Counted from the stretch's first letter, positions 51,147 through 60,295 are shown. The stretch: DNA of 64,000 nt from HKST-UBA85 sp035654775 (GCA_035654775.1 DASRWB010000066.1:60898-124897); one strand, 5' to 3'. The notes: generated from the sequence alone by a model not told the origin. A program made the numbers and translations.

Positions 51147-52400
51147 TTAGCTTATGTGTAATTTATTGTTGGCGAAAATACCGTAGGCAATCCCTTTAAG
51201 TGTTTCATTTAAAAAGATAGCATTTTTAGATTTGGAGTGGATGTGTGTGGTTGTGAAGGTGTATTTTTGAGTGGGGTTAAAAAGCGTTAACGAAGCTTTA
51301 TTTCCCGGGTTAATACTTTGATTTTCAATTCCAAAGACAGCTTTGCCTGAAGTTAAAACATCTATGGCTTTTTTGGTAGTGAACAAGGTATTCAAGGCGC
51401 CAAATGCACTTTCTAAACCCAAGGTGCCATAGTCTGCATAGTCAAATTCTACATTCTTTTTTTCAATATCCAGCGGATTGTGGTCTGTTGTTACCATGTC
51501 TATAGTTCCGTCTTTTATTCCTTCACGTAAGGCATCAACATCAGTTTGGGTGCGTAAGGGTGGTAACACTTTATAACGGGTGTCAAAACCGGAAAGCATT
51601 TCGTCTGTATAAAATAGATTGTGAATGGCTACACTGCAACTTACCTTAAGTTTTTTCTGTTTGGCCTCACGGATAAGGGCTACCGATTCGGCTGTTGAAA
51701 TGGTAGGGATGTGCAGTTTTCCGCCGGTATATTCCAGCAGATACAAGTCTCTGGAAATTTGCAGCGTTTCAGCCAATGCAGGATTTCCTTTAAGGCCTAA
51801 ACGGGTACTGTTTATGCCTTCATTTACCACACCATTTCCTGCAAGGGAATTGTTTTGTGGAAAAGAGCAAACCAAACCGTTAAAATGGGTCGCATACTGT
51901 AAGGCTATTTTCATAAGCTGCGCATTGCTTATAGGTTTTTTGTAATCGCAAAAGCCTATGGCTCCGGCATTGTGCATATCAAAAAGCTCAGCCAGCGCTT
52001 CGCCGTTACTTTGCCTTGTCAAGGCACCGTAAACATGTAGTTTTACCGCACTGTTTTTAGCTTTCGATTCGATAAAAGCAACATGCGAACCGGTATCCGT
52101 AACGGGTAGGGTATTGCTGTTCAGTATCACTTCAGTAAAACCGGACAAGGCAGCTGTTTTTAGCCCGTTTTCCAGCGTTTCTCGTTCTTCAAAGCCGGGT
52201 TCGCCAAAACTAACGCTACTGTCAAACCAACCCTGAGAAACGTGTAAGTTGTCCCGTACTACTTCCTTGTAGTTCTTCGGGTTTTTAAGGGTTTTCGAAA
52301 TTTTTGATATCCTGCCGTTTTCAATTAATATATCTTGCGTGGTATTGTGAAACTCGCTTTTAGAATCAATTATTGTTGCAGACTTTAGCAGTACGTTCAT
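51147..52400 (-). CDS. Dihydroorotase-like amidohydrolase lacking metal ligands (probably non-catalytic)
   Basis: A 417-residue protein of the PyrC/dihydroorotase family by overall sequence (GEPGFEERET, NEGINSTRLGLKG, TTDHNPLD). The family metal motif DxHxHxREPG here reads DSSVSFGEPG (residues 60-69): both histidines are serines (S62, S64) and the arginine is glycine. The later histidine positions are also altered (LHIPTIST). It should not carry out the dihydroorotase reaction. In other bacteria, inactive dihydroorotases are structural partners of aspartate transcarbamoylase. Its ATG overlaps the BatA-type gene's TGA (ATGA). Confidence 0.88.
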   Translation of the reverse strand: MNVLLKSATIIDSKSEFHNTTQDILIENGRISKISKTLKNPKNYKEVVRDNLHVSQGWFDSSVSFGEPGFEERETLENGLKTAALSGFTEVILNSNTLPVTDTGSHVAFIESKAKNSAVKLHVYGALTRQSNGEALAELFDMHNAGAIGFCDYKKPISNAQLMKIALQYATHFNGLVCSFPQNNSLAGNGVVNEGINSTRLGLKGNPALAETLQISRDLYLLEYTGGKLHIPTISTAESVALIREAKQKKLKVSCSVAIHNLFYTDEMLSGFDTRYKVLPPLRTQTDVDALREGIKDGTIDMVTTDHNPLDIEKKNVEFDYADYGTLGLESAFGALNTLFTTKKAIDVLTSGKAVFGIENQSINPGNKASLTLFNPTQKYTFTTTHIHSKSKNAIFLNETLKGIAYGIFANNKLHIS

Positions 52401-54316
52401 TTAAGATATTTAAGAATAAGCAATTCTGTGATTAAGAATACCAACGCAAAAATAACAAACCATTTCCATAGGGCATTGATTTTAGACTTATTTTTTAAAT
52501 CGGTAAGCAAACGTTCTACCGAGTGGGATACTGAAAAGCCTGTTTCGGCGGTTATATTTTGATATGAAAGGTTGCTTTCCTGGCGGTTGTAATTAAAACT
52601 TATTGACTGAAGCACCTCATCGGCTGAACGGAGTTCATAAATCCCGGCTTTTTCAGGGGCTTCGCCGGTGTAAATACTTACTTTGTTATTGTAGTACTGT
52701 TGGCGGGGTATCACTGTGGTTTCTTCATTTTTGAGGGTGACAATTTCATCTTGTTGAAGGGTAATGTCCACATCAAAGTAAGTGTTTTCGCCAACGGTAT
52801 AATAAAGCCTCGGTATTTTTAAACTGTTTCTGGCTATTGCATATAGTGTAACGACCAAGTCCGATTGGGTAAAGTTTGAATTTTCCTGCGCCAAAGCTGC
52901 CGTAAAAAGATAACAGGAACCTTGTTGAGCCAAAAAAGGGTTTCCGTCTTCAAGGAGCAGCATAGAAGCACTTTTATTCATGGATAACGGATAATAACTT
53001 TTTACTGAGGGATACTGAAAATTAGCGACTTCATCATTAAATACTTCGGTAAATACCGGATGGGAGTACTGAATACGGGTAATGCGCTTTTCGGTTTCTT
53101 GTTTAGCTCCCATAGCCCAGCCATAAGGAGCCAGCAATTGATTGTAGGAAGCTGTACTGCTGCTTGTTGACGGAATGATAATGAGCGTACCGCCATTGGC
53201 TTCAAAGTTTTGTAGTGCAGTGCTCAGCGCATTGGGAACAGTATCCAGTTGGTAGCTAATAATAACATCCTGAGATGCCAGCATGCTAAAATCTATATTT
53301 TTACTTGTATAACTGGAGTAGGTAAACTCATTATCGGTAAAAATGCGGGATAAAAAGGAAGCGTCCGCATCTGAAATGGACAAAACATTGATTTTCGGTT
53401 TTTGGGCAATGCTGAAATACAGTGTGTTGTCAAATTCCAATTCGGCATCGGTTAAGGTTACTTTACCGTTTAGGGTTTCGTTTGCCGGAATCGAAAACAC
53501 TGCTGTTGCCTCGTTGTTTACCGTTACACCGGTTTTGGCAATTAAACGGTTGTCATCAAATAAAGAAACCGCTACGGCTTCTTCGGTAGCCGTGTTGCTT
53601 TTTATGGTTGCAGATAGTTCAATGACACTGGGTGATACGGCTGAAATATACAAGCTGTCCAGCACGATGTTTTTTGTATTTACCGGTGAAAGTTTCACCA
53701 GATGAAGCTGAATTGAAGCGTCGGGGTTGGGTTCAAAAACCTCTTTTTGTTCCTGAAAATCAGAAATCATCAGCAATTGTTTTCTGGCGGTACTGTTCTT
53801 TGAAAACAAGTCGGTTGCTTTAAGCAATACGGCATTGTAGCTTAGTTGTTGAGCGGTGTATCCCGTTTGTAACAGTTCATTCCTTAGGGCTTTTACAGTA
53901 GTATTTCTGTAGGTATCGGTATTGGTAAAAAGGCTTACCGTCCGGTTTTCGTCACTATGAGTCAACAGTTCCTGAAGGGCTCTTTTGAGCAACTCTCCGG
54001 AAGCTCCTTTTTTTTGCATACTGAACGAATTGTCTATATATACTACAGTTTCTGCTTCTTGTTCAATAGCTGAAACGGCACTTGTATAAGGCTGTGCAAA
54101 GGCAAATATGAGAGCTGATAGCGCTAACAATCGCGTCGCCAAAATAAGCCATTTCTTAAGTTGGGAACTCTTTCGGGTTTGCAGGGTGAGTTGTTTTAAA
54201 AAAGCGACATTGGTAAAGGTTTCTTTTTTAAATTTTCGTAGTTGAAACAGGTGAACGATAATAGGAATAAGCAGCAAAAATAGAGCGTAAAGAAGTTCGG
54301 GATGTTTAAACTGCAT
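52397..54316 (-). CDS. BatA-domain membrane protein with von Willebrand A region
   Basis: A 639-residue protein. The N terminus FKHPELLYALFLLLIPIIVHLFQLRKFKKETFTNVAFL is the BatA N-terminal domain. A second helix (~58-75) precedes a VWA-like domain with DNSFSMQKKGA, a MIDAS metal site of the DxSxS type. A long periplasmic beta-rich region follows, and a final helix near the C terminus (~618-636). Bat proteins were named from Bacteroides aerotolerance; most are of uncertain function. Here it starts an operon with a dead dihydroorotase and an esterase, linked by an ATGA overlap. Confidence 0.88.
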   Translation of the reverse strand: MQFKHPELLYALFLLLIPIIVHLFQLRKFKKETFTNVAFLKQLTLQTRKSSQLKKWLILATRLLALSALIFAFAQPYTSAVSAIEQEAETVVYIDNSFSMQKKGASGELLKRALQELLTHSDENRTVSLFTNTDTYRNTTVKALRNELLQTGYTAQQLSYNAVLLKATDLFSKNSTARKQLLMISDFQEQKEVFEPNPDASIQLHLVKLSPVNTKNIVLDSLYISAVSPSVIELSATIKSNTATEEAVAVSLFDDNRLIAKTGVTVNNEATAVFSIPANETLNGKVTLTDAELEFDNTLYFSIAQKPKINVLSISDADASFLSRIFTDNEFTYSSYTSKNIDFSMLASQDVIISYQLDTVPNALSTALQNFEANGGTLIIIPSTSSSTASYNQLLAPYGWAMGAKQETEKRITRIQYSHPVFTEVFNDEVANFQYPSVKSYYPLSMNKSASMLLLEDGNPFLAQQGSCYLFTAALAQENSNFTQSDLVVTLYAIARNSLKIPRLYYTVGENTYFDVDITLQQDEIVTLKNEETTVIPRQQYYNNKVSIYTGEAPEKAGIYELRSADEVLQSISFNYNRQESNLSYQNITAETGFSVSHSVERLLTDLKNKSKINALWKWFVIFALVFLITELLILKYLK

Positions 54317-54342
54317 TGAAATGATAATGTTGTATTTAGTTA

Positions 54343-54367
54343 CAAAAATAAGGTTTACTTGTAAACC
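54343..54367 (-). promoter_or_regulatory. -7 element and 16-bp palindrome upstream of the BatA operon
   Basis: TATTTTTG (minus, 54350-54343) is preceded one base upstream by GGTTTAC-TT-GTAAACC (54352-54367), a perfect 7-bp inverted repeat with a 2-bp spacer. It occupies the spacer/-33 region of the promoter like an operator. Because T-rich sequence follows on the minus strand, a weak terminator of the glycosyltransferase gene is the alternative reading. Confidence 0.5.
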
Positions 54368-54395
54368 ACCGCTTTTTTAACAGCAAATTAATGTA

Positions 54396-55403
54396 TCAGC
54401 AAAAAAAGAAATAATCTTTTGCCGATTGCATTCCCGCATTTTTTAAGTGGGTTTTTATTCTTTTTTGTGAGGTGCTGTTGGCTACAGTAATGATGCTTTG
54501 CGGCTGTTCCAGAGTGTTTAAAAAGGTTACCGGCAAAAGACGCTGCTTGTATATTTTCTTTCCAATTTTCTTGGGATTATTACAAATCCAGTAAAACGGA
54601 ACCTTGTGTTGAAGTAACAGTTTGGCTACTTCTTTTCCTTTAAATCCCGCGCCCCATAAGGTTAAAGGCCTCTCCGGACGGTAATCCAGTTGTAAAAAAT
54701 AGTGGGTTTTAATAGCCAGAAAGTAATTTTGGGCATAATGCTCATGGGTACGTGAGGTCCTGTTGCTGTAATCGCGCCAGTAATGTAACACGGTATTGCT
54801 GGGAATACAGGTATATTGGTATTTGTAAAACCGGAACGCCAAATCGTAATCTTCCGGATAGCGATTGGGTTCAAAAGCTTCACAGGCTATTAAATCCTCA
54901 CGATGTACCATCCAGCAAGGTGAAGGAATTACACACTCTTTGTAGATTTCGGTGTAGTTGGCTCCGGATTGGGTAAGCCGGTTTAGCCATTGTTCATATT
55001 TGTAGTAGCCGTCACTTATACCTTCATCTCCAAAATATTTTACTAAACCTAAAGCCACATGTTTTTTGCCGTGTTGGTCCAGTTGTGTTTTCATTTCGGT
55101 TAATTTGTGGTACGGCATCACATCGTCACTATCCATTCGGGTAATGTATGCTCCTTCCGATTTGGAAAACGCAAAACGCAAGGCTTCAATTATTCCGTTT
55201 CCGGGATTTGTATACAGCTTTATTCGGTCATCCTTATGCGCATACTGCCGGACAATCGCATAACCGGTATCTACAGAATGATCGTCAACGATAATGAGCT
55301 CCCAGTTTTCATAGTCTTGCGATTGAATAGACTCGATACATTGCGGCAAATAGCTTGCTGTGTCTTTAAAAGGAGTTAAAATGCTGAGTAAGGGTTCTTG
55401 CAT
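54396..55403 (-). CDS. Family 2 glycosyltransferase
   Basis: A 335-residue GT-A glycosyltransferase. LSILTPFKDTASYLPQCIESI and IIVDDHSVD form the nucleotide-binding start, and YITRMDSDDVMP contains the DxD metal motif. CWMVHREDL and YPEDYDLAFRFYKY are acceptor-side motifs with the catalytic ED region. The C-terminal ~75 residues (LWGAGFKGKEVAKLLLQH...) look like a small Rossmann-type extension. The sugar and acceptor are unknown. It stands alone rather than in the polysaccharide cluster at 34-39 kb. Confidence 0.9.
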   Translation of the reverse strand: MQEPLLSILTPFKDTASYLPQCIESIQSQDYENWELIIVDDHSVDTGYAIVRQYAHKDDRIKLYTNPGNGIIEALRFAFSKSEGAYITRMDSDDVMPYHKLTEMKTQLDQHGKKHVALGLVKYFGDEGISDGYYKYEQWLNRLTQSGANYTEIYKECVIPSPCWMVHREDLIACEAFEPNRYPEDYDLAFRFYKYQYTCIPSNTVLHYWRDYSNRTSRTHEHYAQNYFLAIKTHYFLQLDYRPERPLTLWGAGFKGKEVAKLLLQHKVPFYWICNNPKKIGKKIYKQRLLPVTFLNTLEQPQSIITVANSTSQKRIKTHLKNAGMQSAKDYFFFC

Positions 55404-55465
55404 TAAGCGAAGATACGAATTCCCGTTTTTAACAAAAACTTAAGCTTTTTACCGGTAACACAACG

Positions 55466-55473
55466 TAACTTTG
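55466..55473 (+). promoter_or_regulatory. -7 element of the M61 peptidase gene
   Basis: TAACTTTG, 37-44 bases before the ATG at 55510. It overlaps the upstream extension of the reading frame, which supports the later start. Confidence 0.55.
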
Positions 55474-55509
55474 CGCGTCAATTACAAAATAACCAATAGT
55501 ACTTTTTTT

Positions 55510-57402
55510 ATGAAAAATTTATTAGTCACCTTAAGCCTTACCGGTTTTTTGCTTGTAGGATGTACTTCTACAACTAAAACCACAGCAGATTTAGCCCTGC
55601 AAAACCCTATTGAAGCCACTATGGATTTAACCCAAGTGGTTGAGGATAAAGTTCCTGTAAAAATCAATCCGGGACGATTTACTCAAGAAACCGTAATTTA
55701 CAGACTTCCCAAAGTAGTACAAGGAACCTATTCCGTAAGTGATTTTGGAAAATATGTGGATGATTTTAAGGCTTTTGATTACAACGGAAAGGAACTGACC
55801 GTTTCTAAAACCGATACCAATACCTGGACCATAAACAACGCTGCCAACTTAGACTACATTACCTACTACGTAAACGATACCTTTGATATAGAAACCACCG
55901 GCGGAATAGGAGGAGAACAACCGTTTTCTCCGGCAGGAACCAATATAGAGCCCGATAACTATGTGCTTAATCTACACGGATTTATCGGCTATTTTGATGC
56001 ACTAAAAAACAACCAGTACAAACTGGATGTTACTGCACCTTCAGATTTTGAACGCACTTCTGCCTTACAAGTTACCAACACCCAAACCAGTGACGACGGC
56101 AGTACAACCACATCAAGTTACTTTGCTCCCCGATATTTTGACATTACCGATAACCCCATGATGTACGGAAACCTGGATGTAGAAGAGTTTCAGGTAGGCT
56201 CCATTAAAATTGTATTGAGTGTTTACTCACCCAACGGAGTACACAAAGCTTCTGCTATCAGAGAAACCATGGAGAAAATGATGCAAGCTCAAAAAACCTA
56301 TATGGGAGACATCGACAGTACCCCAAGATATGACATCTATTTATACCTTTCCAAAGGCGACGAAACCTCGCCTAAAGGCTTTGGTGCTCTTGAACACCAC
56401 ACTTCCACAGTAGTGGTATTGCCCGAAATACTGCCCAAGCCCGCACTTGACGAAAGCATGATTGATGTAGTTTCTCATGAGTTTTTTCATATCGTAACCC
56501 CGCTTACGGTACATTCAGAAGATGTACATTATTTTGATTATAACAACCCCACTTTTTCCAAGCACCTTTGGATGTATGAAGGCGTTACCGAATACTTTGC
56601 CACTTTGTTTCAGGTCAATCAGGATCTAGTCTCTGAAGAAGATTTCTATCAAAAAATACTCGATAAAATCCAAACTTCCCTAAGTATGGATGACACCATG
56701 AGTTTCACTGTAATGAGTGAAAATGTACTGGACGAACCCTATGCTTCAAACTATTACAACGTGTATCAAAAAGGGGCACTTATAGGCATGTGTGTTGACA
56801 TTCTACTGCGCGAAGAAAGCAATGGAAACCGCGGCATTTTATCGCTTATGAAAGAATTGTCCAACAAGTACGGAAAAAACAAGCCTTTTGAAGACGACAA
56901 GCTTTTTGACGAAATTGTACAAATGACCTATCCTTCCTTACAGGATTTCTTTGATACCCATGTAGTAGGAACTACACCTATAGATTACGAAGTGTTTTTC
57001 AACAAGGTAGGACTGGAAATGGGCGAAAGCCGGGTCAAAACCAATTACATCCAGAATGCCGGTGCTTTAATACTGGGAGCCAATCCCGATGCCGGAACCA
57101 TCTATTTCAACAGTCTGGTAGCTCAAAACAGTTTCTGGAATGACCACGGTGTACTCCCCAACGATGTCATCAAAAAAGTAGACGGACAGGAAGTGACCAT
57201 GCAAGCCGCCAATCAAATCTTCCAAAAGGTGTTTATGTGGCAACCCGGAACCGAAGTAGAAGTGGTGCTGGACAGAAACGGAGAAGAAATCGTGATAAAA
57301 ACCACGCTGGAACAATCCTACACCACAGGAAAAAGTTTGCAGGAAAACCCAAACGCTACGCCGGAGCAAATCGCCCTGCGCAACGCCTGGCTTAAAGGAT
57401 AA
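55510..57402 (+). CDS. M61 family glycyl aminopeptidase-like lipoprotein with PDZ domain
   Basis: A 630-residue protein with a lipoprotein signal (lipobox LLVGC, cysteine 18). The N-terminal beta domain of the M61 family is followed by the zinc motif HEFFH (residues 323-327) in VVSHEFFHIVTP, with the third ligand in MYEGVTEYFA. A C-terminal PDZ-like domain (~510-600, with GVLPNDVIKKVDGQEV) follows. It should act at the periplasmic face of a membrane, trimming N-terminal glycine/alanine peptides, as known for Sphingomonas glycyl aminopeptidase. Single gene with its own terminator. Confidence 0.92.
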   Translation: MKNLLVTLSLTGFLLVGCTSTTKTTADLALQNPIEATMDLTQVVEDKVPVKINPGRFTQETVIYRLPKVVQGTYSVSDFGKYVDDFKAFDYNGKELTVSKTDTNTWTINNAANLDYITYYVNDTFDIETTGGIGGEQPFSPAGTNIEPDNYVLNLHGFIGYFDALKNNQYKLDVTAPSDFERTSALQVTNTQTSDDGSTTTSSYFAPRYFDITDNPMMYGNLDVEEFQVGSIKIVLSVYSPNGVHKASAIRETMEKMMQAQKTYMGDIDSTPRYDIYLYLSKGDETSPKGFGALEHHTSTVVVLPEILPKPALDESMIDVVSHEFFHIVTPLTVHSEDVHYFDYNNPTFSKHLWMYEGVTEYFATLFQVNQDLVSEEDFYQKILDKIQTSLSMDDTMSFTVMSENVLDEPYASNYYNVYQKGALIGMCVDILLREESNGNRGILSLMKELSNKYGKNKPFEDDKLFDEIVQMTYPSLQDFFDTHVVGTTPIDYEVFFNKVGLEMGESRVKTNYIQNAGALILGANPDAGTIYFNSLVAQNSFWNDHGVLPNDVIKKVDGQEVTMQAANQIFQKVFMWQPGTEVEVVLDRNGEEIVIKTTLEQSYTTGKSLQENPNATPEQIALRNAWLKG

Positions 57403-57415
57403 TAAAGCACAGTAC

Positions 57416-57450
57416 AAAAAAAAGCCTGATACGTCTATCAGGCTTTTTTT
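57416..57450. terminator. Bidirectional terminator between the M61 and S10 peptidase genes
   Basis: Stem GCCTGATA (57424-57431) / TATCAGGC (57436-57443), loop CGTC, with A8 before and T7 after. Confidence 0.92.
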
Positions 57451-57454
57451 ATAA

Positions 57455-58942
57455 CTAGTATTTCGCCACTTTACCGGGCGTATACGATTTCTTTATAAAG
57501 GCCCGGATGTCGTCATTGGCCGTTTTTAAATCTTCGCTACGCAGGTACATCATGTGTCCGCTTCGGTAGCCTTTAAAGGTAAAACGCTCTTTTAGTTTGC
57601 CGCTGGGGTCAATCAACCACATGGTTTGCTTAGCTTGAAAATAGGTCGTAGCACCATCGTAGTACCCCGATTGAATTAGCACATGCAGGTAGGGGTTTTG
57701 TGCCATGGCTTTGCGTAAATTCTCTCTTACATTGTCGTTAGTTCGGTCCCAGGGACCTACATTGCCCAGCACAATATACGGAACATCGGTTTTAAACTTA
57801 AGTTCGTTGCGCAAATAGTAATTTATGGGCGGTGTAAACGAATGCAGCCAGGCTACCAGCTCCGGACTGTAGTCGGGTCGGTCGCCGGACGCTTGTCTGT
57901 CCAGGCCCAGGTAACGCGAATCCAGTCGGCCAATGATATGTCCGCTTTCGTCGCGTAAGAGTTCTTTCCAGAAGAAACTTGTGGACACATCCAGGTTTTG
58001 CGAAAGCACCGCTTCTTTGCTTAGTCCGGTGTAGTAGGCCATTTTGGTGGCTATGGCTTCCTTTTCAGAGGCTGTTATAAAACCGCCTTTAGACAGTGCC
58101 GGTAAGGCTTCGTTAAGGGCAAAAGCCTCGGCTTCGGGTAGAATAGCCTCCAGGTCTTTGTTTTGAAGTACCTCGGGTAACATTTTATGATACCAGGCAG
58201 CCGCTGTATAGTAGGGTATGTTTACCACCGTGCCAATGGCATTGCCGGTGTTGTACAGCTTATAGTCTGCCGGCGAAACCATAATAACGCCGTTAAGGTA
58301 CATGCTGTATTTGCTTTGCAGTTCGTGTGCCAGCCCCATTACCCGAGTACCGCCATAGCTTTCCCCGATAAGGTATTTGGGCGACAACCAGCGGTTGTGA
58401 CGGCTTACAAAGGTGTTTATCCATGAGGCCAGATAAGTTACATCGGCATTTATTCCGAAGAAGTCTTCTTTAGGAGGCAACTTTCCATCTGCATCTTCCA
58501 GCAGGATAGAATAGCCTGTGCCTACGGGGTCTACAAAAACAATGTCGGCTACATCCAGGATGGAGTGTTCATTATCGGTGTATCCGTAGGGTTGAATAGG
58601 GTGGCCTTCCGGGTCTATGTTTAACATTTTGGGTCCGGTATATGCAATATGCATCCATACCGATGCGGAGCCCGGACCTCCGTTAAAAGAGAAGATAAGC
58701 GGCCTGTTTTTGGTGTCTTTTACGTCTGTGCGGGTATAGTAGGTGTAAAACAGGGTAGCTGCGGGTTCTCCTTTTTTGTTCCAAACGGGCTGCGTGCCGG
58801 TCCTGGCTTTGTAGGGAACGGTTTGTCCTTTAATTTGAATGCTGTGTGTGGTTTCAATTAAGGTGTCGGGGTGGATGTTTCGGTTTTGGGCCACGAGTGC
58901 AACGGTTGCGAATGCCATCAGGAGCGTACTTATTTTTTTCAT
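57455..58942 (-). CDS. S10 family serine carboxypeptidase
   Basis: A 495-residue secreted protein with a signal peptide (~1-18, ending VALVAQ). The S10 set is clear: FNGGPGSASVW oxyanion region, GESYGGTR with the serine nucleophile, an aspartate in SGYYDGATTY and the histidine in GYRSGHMMYL. It removes C-terminal residues from peptides in the periplasm or outside the cell. It lies 32 bases downstream of the TIGR02757 gene and may be cotranscribed with it. Together with the adjacent M61 gene it suggests peptide nutrition. Confidence 0.93.
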   Translation of the reverse strand: MKKISTLLMAFATVALVAQNRNIHPDTLIETTHSIQIKGQTVPYKARTGTQPVWNKKGEPAATLFYTYYTRTDVKDTKNRPLIFSFNGGPGSASVWMHIAYTGPKMLNIDPEGHPIQPYGYTDNEHSILDVADIVFVDPVGTGYSILLEDADGKLPPKEDFFGINADVTYLASWINTFVSRHNRWLSPKYLIGESYGGTRVMGLAHELQSKYSMYLNGVIMVSPADYKLYNTGNAIGTVVNIPYYTAAAWYHKMLPEVLQNKDLEAILPEAEAFALNEALPALSKGGFITASEKEAIATKMAYYTGLSKEAVLSQNLDVSTSFFWKELLRDESGHIIGRLDSRYLGLDRQASGDRPDYSPELVAWLHSFTPPINYYLRNELKFKTDVPYIVLGNVGPWDRTNDNVRENLRKAMAQNPYLHVLIQSGYYDGATTYFQAKQTMWLIDPSGKLKERFTFKGYRSGHMMYLRSEDLKTANDDIRAFIKKSYTPGKVAKY

Positions 58943-58974
58943 TTCGTTCTGATTTTAGTCTTTGCTAATATACT

Positions 58975-59739
58975 TTAAAATTTTTCAAATACGCCTATAC
59001 CAAACAAGGCAAAATCGTACTTTACCGGGTCGTTGGGGTCTAGTGTTCTTAGGCTGAGGTCCAGCTCTTGCAGGGCTTTGGCGTCGTTTTGTTTGCGGGA
59101 CAGGAGTCCGAGTTTGCGGGCTACGTTGCCGGAATGTACATCCAAAGGGCAGGAAAGCTGTGAAGGGTGCAGGCTTTTCCAGAGGCCAAAGTCTACACCG
59201 CGCCGGTCGTTTCGTACCATCCAGCGCAAAAACATATTGATGCGTTTGGCAGCCGAACCTTTAAGAGGGTCGCTGATGTGCTTTTGGGTTCGGGGTGGGT
59301 GTTCTATTTGAAAGAAAAGGGTTTTTAGGCGGTGTATGGCATACTGCAGGGAGTCCGGTTGGGCATGGGTTTTAAAAAGGGTTTCTAAACCGCCGTGCCG
59401 GGTGTAAATGTGCTGCAGGCTACGGATAAACTGGATGAAGTCGGTGCCGTTAAAGGTGCGGTGTACAAAGGGTTGTAGCTTTGCTAAATCCTGCTCGCGG
59501 TGGTCGCGTACAAAGTGATAGGGTGCGTGGTCCAGCAAGTCCATCATTTGTTTGGCGTTGGCAATGATGCTTTTCCGGTTTCCCCAGGCTATGGTAGCGG
59601 TTAGGAAGGCGGCAATTTCGATGTCTTCTTTTAGGGTAAAGGCATGGGGCACTTGTATGGGGTCGGTTGAAATGAATTCGGGGGAGTTGTACTGTGCGGC
59701 TTTGTAATCCAGAAATTCTTTGTGTTGAAGATATTGCAC
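58975..59739 (-). CDS. TIGR02757 family (DUF2400) protein
   Basis: A 254-residue cytoplasmic protein matching the TIGR02757/DUF2400 family: DPIQVPHAF...DIEIAAFLTATIAWGNRKSI at the N-terminal side and DPLKGSAAKRINMFLRWMVR, LDVHSGNVARKLGL toward the C terminus. The latter resembles the HhH-GPD DNA glycosylase fold with its aspartate, so a DNA-related role is possible, but no activity is established. Start is GTG at 59739 (MQYLQHK). It lies just downstream of a tandem repeat region, and its codons are richer in G and C than those of the cassette genes. Confidence 0.85.
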   Translation of the reverse strand: MQYLQHKEFLDYKAAQYNSPEFISTDPIQVPHAFTLKEDIEIAAFLTATIAWGNRKSIIANAKQMMDLLDHAPYHFVRDHREQDLAKLQPFVHRTFNGTDFIQFIRSLQHIYTRHGGLETLFKTHAQPDSLQYAIHRLKTLFFQIEHPPRTQKHISDPLKGSAAKRINMFLRWMVRNDRRGVDFGLWKSLHPSQLSCPLDVHSGNVARKLGLLSRKQNDAKALQELDLSLRTLDPNDPVKYDFALFGIGVFEKF

Positions 59740-59844
59740 GAGTCAGGGGTTTTTAGGGGGTAAAAATAAAAAATCATTTGAAGTAAAAGGCAATCGTTTT
59801 AGGATGAAACAGGGTTTTATTTTACCCTTACCGGATGTATTGAG

Positions 59845-59932
59845 GTGGCTTAGGGTGAACTAAGGTGCCTTAAGGGTACCTTTGGGGTGCCTTTGCTACG
59901 GCTTTGCTATGGCTTTGCTATGGCTTTACCCT
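59845..59932. repeat. 11-bp tandem repeat, eight degenerate units
   Basis: Eight 11-bp units run from 59845; the last four are GCCTTTGCTAC, GGCTTTGCTAT, GGCTTTGCTAT and GGCTTTACCCT (59889-59932). The unit differs from the GGCTTATCTAT units at 17345-17399 at only two positions. No gene is seen between 59740 and 60699; this array, the 10-bp array, about 280 bases without recognisable features (60296-60575) and the first attC-like site fill that stretch. Confidence 0.85.
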
Positions 59933-60045
59933 GTTTTTTTTGGGGAATGCTTTTTTTTGACGGAAGGTGTTGCATAAAACCAGATTTAGGGGTACAGAGC
60001 GCTAATATAGGGCGGGGTTTTCTAATTTCCAAGCCCCCTGCAACT

Positions 60046-60295
60046 ATTGGCACAAATTGGCACAAATTGGCGCAAATTGGCACAGATTGGCACAGATTGA
60101 CGCATATTGGCACAAATTGGCACAGATTGACGCATATTGGCACAAATTGGCGCATATTTGCACAGATTGACGCATATTGGCACAAATTGACGCATATTGG
60201 CACAGATTGGCACAGATTGGCACAGATTGACGCATATTGGCACAAATTGGCACAAATTGGCACAAATTGGCACAAATTGGCGCATATTGGCACAG
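60046..60295. repeat. 10-bp tandem repeat, 25 units
   Basis: Exactly 25 consecutive 10-bp units (250 bp), with no insertion or deletion. Most common unit ATTGGCACAA; variants are ATTGGCACAG, ATTGACGCAT, ATTGGCGCAA, ATTGGCGCAT and ATTTGCACAG. Variation is confined to positions 4-5, 7 and 10. The period is close to one turn of B-DNA. Because 10 is not divisible by 3 and the unit has no stop in most phases, several frames stay open across it on both strands; these are not genes. Confidence 0.95.

Noticed and set aside
60046..60295. CRISPR array
   Set aside because: Units are contiguous 10-mers with no spacers and no cas genes nearby.
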